A stretch of 49,225 nucleotides of DNA. Origin: an uncultured Burkholderiales bacterium (GTDB lineage Bacteria > Pseudomonadota > Gammaproteobacteria > Burkholderiales > Burkholderiaceae_C). The notes below the pieces were generated by a model. That model made no database searches and was not told the DNA's origin. It saw nothing but the letters and a program-made list of their open reading frames with translations. The translations under genes were made by a program, and so were the position numbers. This document shows, piece by piece, positions 36,849 through 45,082 of the stretch. Location of the stretch: positions 1 through 49,225 of the forward strand of contig CAINMN010000264.1 of assembly GCA_903850735.1 (NCBI GenBank), given 5' to 3'. How positions within the stretch are numbered: the stretch's first letter is position 1; every line of letters starts with the position of its first letter.

Positions 36849-37721
36849 TTACCTTCCAAACAAACCTTGCGGACGAACGCCCAGCATCAACAACAACAGG
36901 CCAAAGGCCACCGCAGGCGCCCAAGACGCCCCCAGGGTCATGAGCACGACCGATTCGACAACCCCCAAAATGAGGCCCGCCACCAGGGTGCCGCTCATGC
37001 TGCCCAGACCGGCCAACACGACCACACAGAAGGTGCGCCCAATGTAAATGCGGTCCATGGCGGGCTCGACCGGCCCCACAATGATCAGCATGGCACCCGC
37101 GAGGGCGTTCACGGCGGTGGCAATGCCAAACGCCAGTTGCTTGATCTTGACCGGGTTGGCTCCCATCAAGCGAAGCGCTGCCTCATCCTGCCCCACCGCC
37201 TTGATGGCACGACCGTTGAAGGTTTTGGAGAAATACAAGGTGAGAACCAGGGTCAACAGCAAGGCCACGCCAAAGGCGATCAGCATGCGGTAGGGGAAGC
37301 GGTAATCACCAATTTCCAGGCTGCTGCCGATGTAGCTGGCGCGCACGCTGCGCTGGTCCACACCGAAAGCCAGAATCAGCAGCACTTCAATGATGAAGGC
37401 AATGCCGAAAAAGAAGCCGAGACCGCGAACACCGGCATCCGCGCCACGTTTTTCAAAGGTCTCGTAATAAAAGCGGTAGAGCAAGACGCCCACCAGAAAG
37501 AACACGGGGGTCAGCAACACCCCCGCTAGCAAGGGGTCAATGCCCATGCCAGAGAGCATGTAGGTGAAGTACGCCCCAACGATGAGCAGCGCAGGGTGCG
37601 CCACATAAGGAACGTCCAGCAAACCGAAAGCCACAGACAAGCCCAGGCTCACCGCGGCATAGAAGCAGCCGAGCAAGATGCCGAACAGGGCCGCCTCGAA
37701 CAGAAGTTCAAATGAAAACAT
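36849..37721 (-). CDS. Branched-chain amino acid-type ABC transporter permease (LivH-like)
   Basis: SFELLFEAALFGILLGCFYAAVSLGLSVAFGLL; AVGQDEAALRLMGANPVKIKQLAFGIATAVNALAGAML. Confidence 0.92.
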   Translation of the reverse strand: MFSFELLFEAALFGILLGCFYAAVSLGLSVAFGLLDVPYVAHPALLIVGAYFTYMLSGMGIDPLLAGVLLTPVFFLVGVLLYRFYYETFEKRGADAGVRGLGFFFGIAFIIEVLLILAFGVDQRSVRASYIGSSLEIGDYRFPYRMLIAFGVALLLTLVLTLYFSKTFNGRAIKAVGQDEAALRLMGANPVKIKQLAFGIATAVNALAGAMLIIVGPVEPAMDRIYIGRTFCVVVLAGLGSMSGTLVAGLILGVVESVVLMTLGASWAPAVAFGLLLLMLGVRPQGLFGR

Positions 37722-37736
37722 AAGCGCTCAATAAAG

Positions 37737-37761
37737 AGGGGCGGACGGACTGCCCGCCCCT
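37737..37761 (-). terminator. Hairpin AGGGGCGG-n9-CCGCCCCT between the binding-protein and LivH-like genes (attenuator/partial terminator or 3' stabiliser)
   Basis: 8 bp perfect inverted repeat between the stop at 37779 and the start at 37721; weak T-rich tract (CTTTATT) after it on the minus strand. Confidence 0.65.
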
Positions 37762-37778
37762 GCTGAACAAAGAATCGA

Positions 37779-39035
37779 TCAGGTGGCCTTGCGGGCTTTG
37801 TCGAACGGCGTGATCAAATCACCTTGCTTTTCAGAGTCGGGCCAGACCACGATCTGTTTGCCGGTGCTCTTGAACTGGTCAAGGTTGTTGTCCAGAACGT
37901 TACGGAACTGGGCCTGAACCACGGCAGACTTGGCACGCTCGCCGTTCTTGTCGAAGCTGATGGGGCCGACAATGGTCTGGTGCGTGTTTTTGCGCAAGTA
38001 CTCGGCCAGTTTTTTGTGGTCCAGCGACTTGGTGGCATTGACGGCCGCCTCGAGCATTTGGCCCGTTGCGTAGTTGAAGGGGGGCAAATAAAAGCCCAAG
38101 GGATCCACCTTCGCGGCGGTCGCACGTTCAGAATAGCGCTTGAAGAATTCGTCGATGCCAGGGTACTTCATGCCGGGCACATACGAGTTGTAGTTGGTCA
38201 CGCCGTTGAGCAGGCTGCCCAAGTTTTGCATGATGGGGGTGAACTGCAAGCCCACCATGCCACCACCGAACAATTGCACCTGCGAGCCCAAGCCAATTTC
38301 GTTGACCGAGCGCATGATGGCCACGGCCTCGCTGGGGTAGCAGGCCACGAAAATGACTTCTGCACGTGACGCACGCACGGCGCGAATGATGGAAGAGAAG
38401 TCGGTGCTGTTGGGCGGGTAGTTTTGGTCATAGACCAAATTCAAGCCTGAGCTCTTGATGATGTCGCGCGCGCCATTGGCCAGGTTTTGCTGGAACTCAG
38501 CGTCGGCCGCAAAAATCGCAGCGGTCTTGCCACCGGCCTTCTTGCCCATGTCGAAGAAGCCCTCGGACCAGCCTTTGGCATCGTTCCAGGGGGCGTTGTT
38601 GAACCACATGTCGTGCTGCACCTTGGCGTTCACTTGGAACGAGAAGTTGCCCATCAACAGTTTCTGACGCTCTTTCACCAGCGGCATGATGGGGGCCGTC
38701 ACGTTGGTGGCATAGGGCGCGATCAGCAGGTCGACCTTGTCCACGTCCAGCAGCTTGGTGTAGATGCCCGGGGTGTTGGCGCCGTTGCTCTGGTCGTCAT
38801 AGGCGATCAATTCGACCTTGCGACCCAGCAAACCGCCTTTGGCGTTGACGTCTTCCACCCACATGCGCAAGGCCAGCAAAGCGGCTTGCCCGCCTGCGCC
38901 CAAACCACCGGTTTGCGGCATGCTCATGCCGATCTTGACGGGCGCACCCTGTGCATGGGCCACACCCACGCCCATGTTAGCGGCCATGACAGCAGCACCT
39001 GCGGTGCCAAGAACCTTACGACGTGTCTTATCCAT
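37779..39035 (-). CDS. ABC transporter substrate-binding protein (Leu/Ile/Val/amide-type periplasmic binding protein)
   Basis: RR-containing signal MDKTRRKVLGTAGAAVMAANMGVGVAHAQ; PVKIGMSMPQTGGLGAGGQAALLALRMWVEDVNAKGGLLGRKVELIAYDDQS. Confidence 0.93.
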   Translation of the reverse strand: MDKTRRKVLGTAGAAVMAANMGVGVAHAQGAPVKIGMSMPQTGGLGAGGQAALLALRMWVEDVNAKGGLLGRKVELIAYDDQSNGANTPGIYTKLLDVDKVDLLIAPYATNVTAPIMPLVKERQKLLMGNFSFQVNAKVQHDMWFNNAPWNDAKGWSEGFFDMGKKAGGKTAAIFAADAEFQQNLANGARDIIKSSGLNLVYDQNYPPNSTDFSSIIRAVRASRAEVIFVACYPSEAVAIMRSVNEIGLGSQVQLFGGGMVGLQFTPIMQNLGSLLNGVTNYNSYVPGMKYPGIDEFFKRYSERATAAKVDPLGFYLPPFNYATGQMLEAAVNATKSLDHKKLAEYLRKNTHQTIVGPISFDKNGERAKSAVVQAQFRNVLDNNLDQFKSTGKQIVVWPDSEKQGDLITPFDKARKAT

Positions 39036-39081
39036 TGAGATCTCCTCTTACTGTTGATTCACGCACACACAAAAACAGACA

Positions 39082-39549
39082 TTAGCTGGCGCTGACGCGC
39101 GTCATTTCGGAATAGTTTTCACCCCCGAAAGCCGAGACATCCTCCACGCCAAAGAAATTCAACTCGATCATGACGCCATTGGGGTCACGCAAAAACAATT
39201 GAAACAAATTGGAATCGGGCAAGTGACGCGGGCGGTATGAAACGCCTTTGTCATCGAGTCGCTTGATGAAAGCCGCAGGGTCGTCAGCCAAAAAGGCCAC
39301 GTGGTCGATCACACCGGTCTGCCCATCCACCGCGTCGTCCGGCGTGCCCAGGTAATAGTGCTGCCGGTCGGGAATGCCCGAGGGGCCGATGTGAACCTGG
39401 ATGGAGCCGTTCACACCCAGCCAGTAGCCAGGAAACGGAAAGTTGGGGCGCTGCATGACCTCGAAGCCAAGGTTGTCCACAAAGAACTGCTTGGTCGCCT
39501 CCAGGTCGTTGGCACGAATGAAGAAATGGTTCAGGTCTTTGATCGGCAT
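39082..39549 (-). CDS. VOC family protein (single-domain glyoxalase/dioxygenase-like)
   Basis: LNHFFIRANDLEATKQFFVDNLGFEV, VIDHVAFLADD, DPNGVMIELNFFG. Confidence 0.85.
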   Translation of the reverse strand: MPIKDLNHFFIRANDLEATKQFFVDNLGFEVMQRPNFPFPGYWLGVNGSIQVHIGPSGIPDRQHYYLGTPDDAVDGQTGVIDHVAFLADDPAAFIKRLDDKGVSYRPRHLPDSNLFQLFLRDPNGVMIELNFFGVEDVSAFGGENYSEMTRVSAS

Positions 39550-39666
39550 AAGAATTCTCTGAAGCTCACTTTGAAGCCACGAACATAACTGTTTCTTTCG
39601 GCGCCGGCATTAGGGCAAACACGCAAGTAATCAGCCGATCATTACCCGTCAAAACCGAAGGGTTTC

Positions 39667-40893
39667 TCACAGCAAGAAACCAGCGTTGGGCTGCAAGCCC
39701 AGCGCGCTTTGGCCATAGGCTGCGGCATGCACGTCCCAGGTCAGGCCGATGTGACTGGAGGCCGCATGCAAGTCCCGGAATTGGCGCTGCAAGGCAGCAG
39801 ATTTGGACAAGCCCCCGGCGCCTGCCGCGGGCATCAGGACGTCTACCGCACGCACCGCCAGCTGCGCCGCAAAGGCGACATTGCGCTTCCAGCGCAATTT
39901 GGTTTCCATGCTGGGGTACCTTCTTTGGTTGGCCTCAGCCTCGAGCTCTTGCCAATCGCGGCGCACCACAGTTTCGGCGAACTCCACGCAAGCGGCGGCC
40001 TCGGCAATGCGCGCCTGCACCGAGCTCAACTCCGCCAAACGGGTGCCGGTGTAGGTGCTGGCGCGAGCCCGCATGGCAGCGGTGAATTGCTCTACCACGG
40101 CTTTCGATGTGGCAATCGGCACAATGGACAGCACATAAGCAAACGCAGCAAACGTGGGCATGGCGTACAGCGGATTTTCGTAAAGCGTGGCCCCGGGCAA
40201 ATTTTGCCCGGCTGCAAACACCTCGGCAGACACACTGCGGTGATCCGGGACAAAGGCATCCTTGACTTCCACATCGTGGCTGCCGGTCCCCGTCAAGCCA
40301 TAGGTGTCCCAATTGTCCAGGCTTCTGAACTGGGACTGTGGCACCAGGAAGAACCGACGCTCCGGCGCGCGGCCTGGCAACTCGGCCATGGCGCCCACGA
40401 GCATCCAGGTGGAGGCATCAATGCCGCTGGCGAACGGCCATTTGCCGGAGAGCTTGTAGCCCCCCTCGACGGGCGTGGCGCGACCGCAAGGGAAAGCCAA
40501 GCCCGTGGCGGCCAAGGCATCCGGGTCAGTGCCCCAAACGTCTTCTTGCGCGCGCATGTCGAACTGGCCAATGTTCCATGAGTGAGAGGCCAGGTTGGAA
40601 TACACCCAGGCAGTGGAAGTGCAGCCCTTGGCGATTTCGGTGACCACGTTCATCAAGGCATCCAAACCCAGTTCGGAGCCGCCAAAGCGAGCCGGTTGCA
40701 TCAGGCGCATGAGGCCGGTTTCGTGCAACTCGTCGATGGTGGCCTGGGGAATTCTGCGAATGCGCTCCGCTTCGGCGGCACGCTCGGCCAAGCGCGGCAC
40801 CATGGCAGCAGCATGTTGCACAGCCTCCTGGGCGGTGAGGCGCTTGCGGTCAAGGGGCACGGGCTTGACGCTTGCGATAGATCGAATGTTCAT
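39667..40893 (-). CDS. Acyl-CoA dehydrogenase-fold flavin-dependent monooxygenase (HsaA/group D-like)
   Basis: MQPARFGGSELGLDALMNVVTEIAKGCTSTAWVYSNLASHSW, YKLSGKWPFASGID, SHDVEVKDAFVPDHRSV. Confidence 0.85.
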   Translation of the reverse strand: MNIRSIASVKPVPLDRKRLTAQEAVQHAAAMVPRLAERAAEAERIRRIPQATIDELHETGLMRLMQPARFGGSELGLDALMNVVTEIAKGCTSTAWVYSNLASHSWNIGQFDMRAQEDVWGTDPDALAATGLAFPCGRATPVEGGYKLSGKWPFASGIDASTWMLVGAMAELPGRAPERRFFLVPQSQFRSLDNWDTYGLTGTGSHDVEVKDAFVPDHRSVSAEVFAAGQNLPGATLYENPLYAMPTFAAFAYVLSIVPIATSKAVVEQFTAAMRARASTYTGTRLAELSSVQARIAEAAACVEFAETVVRRDWQELEAEANQRRYPSMETKLRWKRNVAFAAQLAVRAVDVLMPAAGAGGLSKSAALQRQFRDLHAASSHIGLTWDVHAAAYGQSALGLQPNAGFLL

Positions 40894-40989
40894 CTCTCTT
40901 GTCTCCCAGAAACTGTGAATGACAATTTAACCGCGATTGCGGCTGACAACAAGCAGGTAAGCCCCAACCTTGTTGGCCTTCAACCCGGC

Positions 40990-41934
40990 TCAGCCGTTGA
41001 TCTTAAGATAAACAGCATACAACGAAGTCGTGCCGCAAATGAACAGTCGGTTGCGCATACGGCCACCAAATGTCAAGTTGGCGACCATCTCGGGAACACG
41101 CACACGTCCGATCAAGCGCCCGTCCGGGCTGTAGCATTGCACGCCCTCGGCAGAACTGGCCCACACACGGCCTGCGCGGTCAATGCGAATGCCATCGAAA
41201 AAGCCTGCGGGACAGGTGGCGAACACCACAGAGCCACCTGACAGCGTGCCATCGGCATGGACGTCAAATCGGCGAATGTGTTTGGGCCGATCTGCGCCTT
41301 CGGTCGCGCCACTGTCTGCGATGAAAAGCTGTTTTTCATCCGGGGAAAAAGCCAGGCCATTGGGATGGTCGAAATCATCAGCTACGCAAATGACCTCGCC
41401 CGAATGCGGGTCAATTCGGTACACGTTGCAACCCGCTTGCTCACGCTCGGCGCATGCGCCCTCATAGTCGGCAATGATGCCGTAGTCCGGGTCGGTGAAC
41501 CAGACCGAGCCATCCGACTTCACCACCGCATCGTTGGGCGAGTTCAGGCGCTTGCCTGCATAGCGGTCTGCCAGCACAGTGATCGACCCGTCGTGCTCGG
41601 TGCGCGTGACCCGCCGGTTCAAATGCTCGCAAGTGACCAGTCGGCCGATGGCGTCCACGGTGTTGCCGTTGGCATAGCCCGAGGGCGCACGAAACACCGA
41701 CACCGAGCCGTCGGTTTCGTCGTAGCGCATCATGCGGTTGTTGGGCAGGTCAGACCAGATCAGGTAACGCCCACCGCCAAACCAGGCGGGCCCTTCCGAC
41801 CAACGCCCACCCGTCCACAAGCGCTCCAAGCGTGCATGCCCCACAAAGCATTGCGCGAACTCGGGCTCGATCACCTCAAAGCCGCCACCTTCAATTTCTC
41901 CGAAAAACATGCCTTGCGTCCTTTCTGTGCTCAT
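40990..41934 (-). CDS. SMP-30/gluconolactonase/LRE family protein
   Basis: WSEGPAWFGGGRYLIWSDLPNNRMMRYDE, LNSPNDAVVKSDGSVWFTDPDYGI, HPNGLAFSPDEKQLFIADSG. Confidence 0.92.
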   Translation of the reverse strand: MSTERTQGMFFGEIEGGGFEVIEPEFAQCFVGHARLERLWTGGRWSEGPAWFGGGRYLIWSDLPNNRMMRYDETDGSVSVFRAPSGYANGNTVDAIGRLVTCEHLNRRVTRTEHDGSITVLADRYAGKRLNSPNDAVVKSDGSVWFTDPDYGIIADYEGACAEREQAGCNVYRIDPHSGEVICVADDFDHPNGLAFSPDEKQLFIADSGATEGADRPKHIRRFDVHADGTLSGGSVVFATCPAGFFDGIRIDRAGRVWASSAEGVQCYSPDGRLIGRVRVPEMVANLTFGGRMRNRLFICGTTSLYAVYLKING

Positions 41935-42041
41935 TGAGCGAGGGTGTAACCAGAAGCACCAAGGGTGTCAAGCCAAGACGGGATAGCCCTGTCGCCTGTA
42001 TGCTTGGATGATTCCCTCAGCTTCACACCCATAGGACTCCC

Positions 42042-43592
42042 ATGATGAACGGCGCAGAAAGTTTGGCGCGCACTTTGCTCGCACAAGAAGTCGAGGTCTG
42101 CTTCTCCAACCCCGGCACCTCCGAAATGCACTTTGTGGCAGCCCTGGACAAGGTCGAAGGAATGCGTTGCATTCTGGGCCTGTTTGAAGGCGTTGCCACC
42201 GGCGCCGCAGACGCCTACTACCGCATGGCCGACAAGCCGGCCTGTACCCTGCTCCACCTCGGGCCGGGCCTGGCCAACGGTCTGGCCAATTTGCACAATG
42301 CCAAAAAAGCAGGCTCGGGCATTGTCAATGTGGTGGGGGAACATGCGCGCCACCACATTGCCCACAATGCACCCTTGACCTCCGACATACGCGGGGTGGC
42401 CACACCCATGTCAGCCTGGGTCAAAACCTCAGAAAGCGCCAAGACGGTGGCCCACGATGGCGCCCTGGCGGTGCATGCGGCGCGGCAAGCGCCAGGACAG
42501 ATTGCCACGCTGATCTTGCCGGCCGACACGGCGTGGGAGGAAGGCTCTGGCATCGACACCACGCCCTACTCCGGACAACGAACGGCCGTGGCCGGCGAGG
42601 TCATCGAGCAAGTGGCGCAGGCCTTGCAACGGCCTGGGAAAACAGCCTTGTTGCTGGGCGGCATCGGGGTGCGGGAGCCCGCGCTGAATTGGGTCGGCAA
42701 GATTGCCGCCCGCACGGGTTGCGACGTACTGTCCGAATACAACACACCGCGCTTGCAACGCGGCGCTGGCCGCGTCATCACCCGCCGCATTCCCTATGCG
42801 GTCGATGCGGCGGTGGCCATGCTCAAAGACTTCGACCAAATCATCTTGGTGGGCGCCAAGCAGCCGGTGGCTTTCTTTGCTTACCCCGATAAACCCAGTG
42901 TGCTCACGGCAGCGAAAACCCAGGTCATGGCCCTGGCGGATGCCAGCCAGGACATTGTGCAAGCGCTCAGCGATCTGTCCGACCGCCTGCAAGCCAACGC
43001 GCTGCCAGCGATTGGCGTTGCCGATTACCAGCACACCGACCTGCCCTCTGGCGCCCTGGATCCCGTGGGCATTGGCCGATTGCTGGCCGCCTTGATTCCT
43101 GAAGGCGCGGTGGTGGTCGATGAGTCGGTCTCTACTGGACGTGGCTTTGATCTGCCCACCACGCATGCGCGACCGCACGACTGGCTCAATGTGATGGGGG
43201 GCGCCATTGGCTTTGGCATGCCAGGCGCGGTGGGCGCCGCCGTCGGCGCGCCCGGTCGCCCCGTGATCCTGCTTGAGGGGGATGGCAGCGGCATGTACAC
43301 CTTGCAAGCGCTATGGACCATGGCACGCGAAAACCTGAATGTGAAAGTGCTGGTCTTCGCCAACCGCGCCTACCAAATTTTGCGCGGCGAGTTGAAGAAC
43401 GTGGGCGCGGGAACCCCGGGCAAAAACGCCACAGACATGCTGACCCTGGACCGCCCCAACCTGGATTGGGTGGCCTTGGCCAAGGGCCATGGCGTGCCGG
43501 GTCGCCAGGCCACCGATTTGACATCGCTGGCCCAAGCCTTCCAAGCCGCCCTTGCCGAAGAGGGGCCGTTCCTTATTGAAGTGCTGATGTGA
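42042..43592 (+). CDS. Thiamine pyrophosphate-binding protein (acetolactate synthase large subunit/benzoylformate decarboxylase-like)
   Basis: ETA-type N-term VCFSNPGTSEMHFVAALD, GLFEGVATGAADAYYRM (catalytic Glu), TPP motif GDGSGMYTLQALWTMARENLNVKVLVFAN. Confidence 0.9.
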   Translation: MMNGAESLARTLLAQEVEVCFSNPGTSEMHFVAALDKVEGMRCILGLFEGVATGAADAYYRMADKPACTLLHLGPGLANGLANLHNAKKAGSGIVNVVGEHARHHIAHNAPLTSDIRGVATPMSAWVKTSESAKTVAHDGALAVHAARQAPGQIATLILPADTAWEEGSGIDTTPYSGQRTAVAGEVIEQVAQALQRPGKTALLLGGIGVREPALNWVGKIAARTGCDVLSEYNTPRLQRGAGRVITRRIPYAVDAAVAMLKDFDQIILVGAKQPVAFFAYPDKPSVLTAAKTQVMALADASQDIVQALSDLSDRLQANALPAIGVADYQHTDLPSGALDPVGIGRLLAALIPEGAVVVDESVSTGRGFDLPTTHARPHDWLNVMGGAIGFGMPGAVGAAVGAPGRPVILLEGDGSGMYTLQALWTMARENLNVKVLVFANRAYQILRGELKNVGAGTPGKNATDMLTLDRPNLDWVALAKGHGVPGRQATDLTSLAQAFQAALAEEGPFLIEVLM

Positions 43593-43642
43593 GACAGCAC
43601 CTGAGTACACTCCCCTGTTTTCAAATTCACTGAAAGTCTTTC

Positions 43643-43996
43643 ATGATCACCACCCCCTCTGGCCTGCAGTACATCGACACCCAAGAAGGCACTGGCGAGA
43701 CCGCACAGTCTGGCCAATATGTGACCGTGCATTACACCGGTTGGCTGTATGAAAACGGCGAGCAAGGCGAGAAGTTCGATTCCAGCAAAGACCGCAATGA
43801 CCCCTTCGCTTTTCCCCTCGGGGCGGGCATGGTCATCAAGGGCTGGGACGAAGGCGTACAGGGTATGAAGATCGGCGGTCACAGAACCTTGATCATTCCC
43901 TCCGAGTTGGGCTATGGTGCCCGCGGCGCCGGTGGGGTTATTCCCCCCAACGCCACGCTGAAGTTTGACGTTGAATTGTTGGGACTCGAAGCCTGA
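43643..43996 (+). CDS. FKBP-type peptidyl-prolyl cis-trans isomerase
   Basis: VTVHYTGWLYENGEQGEKFDSSKDRNDPFAFPLGAGMVIKGWDEGVQGMKIGGHRTLIIPSELGYGARGAGGVIPPNATLKFDVELL. Confidence 0.95.
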   Translation: MITTPSGLQYIDTQEGTGETAQSGQYVTVHYTGWLYENGEQGEKFDSSKDRNDPFAFPLGAGMVIKGWDEGVQGMKIGGHRTLIIPSELGYGARGAGGVIPPNATLKFDVELLGLEA

Positions 43997-44074
43997 CAAG
44001 GGTTTCCCTGATGCCGCAGGCAGCACAAGCTTCGTAGCATCCACTGGTTTTCAAATCTCTCATGGAGTTGCTGC

Positions 44075-45058
44075 ATGCTGCATCGTTGGTTTAAATCTGC
44101 CGCCATCGTGGCGACATTCGGATGTTTTCTGGGCTTGAATGTTGCCGCGCAAACCGCTGCGTGGCCAAACCAGACCATCAAGTGGATCAATCCGTTCCCA
44201 ACGGGCGGCACCGTGGATCAAATTTCACGTTTGCTGCAACCCCACATGCAGCAGGCCTTGGGCCAGTCCATCGTCATCGAAAACCGCGTGGGCGCATCGG
44301 GCTCGATCGGCACATCGGCTGCCGCCAAAGCCTCGCCCGATGGCTACACCTGGGTCATGGTGTTCGACACCCATGGCGTGAACCCCAGCCTGATTCCGAA
44401 CATGCCGTTTGACACGCTGAAAGACCTCACGCCAGTGATGCTCATTGGCACTGGCGCCATGGTCGTCACTGCGCATGCTTCCACGCCGCACAAATCATTC
44501 TCCGAGTTGTTGCAAGCGGCGCGCAGCAAACCGGGCAACATCAGCTACGGCACCATTGGCTCGGGCAGCTTGGCACACTTGGCCATGACCTCCATGGGCA
44601 GCCAACTGAAGGTGGACTGGACGCACATTCCGTACAAAGGCGGCGGCCCGCTTGCAGCCGACGGGATTGCCGGCCATGTGCCGGTCACCCTGGCCACTTA
44701 TGCCTTGTGGGCTCCCCACATTGCCGCTGGCCGTTTGCGCGCCCTGGCCGTGACCTCACCCAAACGCATGCCACAACTGCCCGATGTGCCCACGGTGGCC
44801 GAGCAAGGCTTGCCGGAGTTTGAGGCACAGGCTTGGTGGGGCTTTTTGGGCCCTGCAGGCATACCCGCTCCCATCGTGGCCCGCATGAACGCAGAGCTGG
44901 CCAAGGTTCTGAAAATTCCAGCCGTGCAGGAACGTCTGTCTCAAATGGGCGTGCAAGTCGCCTCGTCCAGCCCCGATGACTTTGGCAAATTCATTCGCAA
45001 TGAAGTGGACCGCTGGGGCAAGGTGGTTCGCGAGAACAACATCAAGGCCGGCGAGTAA
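44075..45058 (+). CDS. Bug/TctC-family solute-binding protein
   Basis: WPNQTIKWINPFPTGGTVDQISRLL, HIPYKGGGPLAADGIAGHVPV, PDVPTVAEQGLPEFE. Confidence 0.92.
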   Translation: MLHRWFKSAAIVATFGCFLGLNVAAQTAAWPNQTIKWINPFPTGGTVDQISRLLQPHMQQALGQSIVIENRVGASGSIGTSAAAKASPDGYTWVMVFDTHGVNPSLIPNMPFDTLKDLTPVMLIGTGAMVVTAHASTPHKSFSELLQAARSKPGNISYGTIGSGSLAHLAMTSMGSQLKVDWTHIPYKGGGPLAADGIAGHVPVTLATYALWAPHIAAGRLRALAVTSPKRMPQLPDVPTVAEQGLPEFEAQAWWGFLGPAGIPAPIVARMNAELAKVLKIPAVQERLSQMGVQVASSSPDDFGKFIRNEVDRWGKVVRENNIKAGE

Positions 45059-45065
45059 GCCGGCC
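45046..45065 (+). other. Stem-loop GGCCGGC-GAGTAA-GCCGGCC spanning the Bug stop codon
   Basis: 7 bp perfect stem, 6 nt loop containing the TAA stop; no T-tract afterwards. Confidence 0.6.
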
Positions 45066-45082
45066 CTGATCGAATCGCTGAC

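Noticed and set aside
40931-40976. Short dyads CCGCgattGCGG and CCAACcttGTTGG upstream of the ACAD-fold oxygenase gene
   Set aside because: Stems of 4-5 bp are expected by chance in this composition; no supporting T-tract or conservation information.
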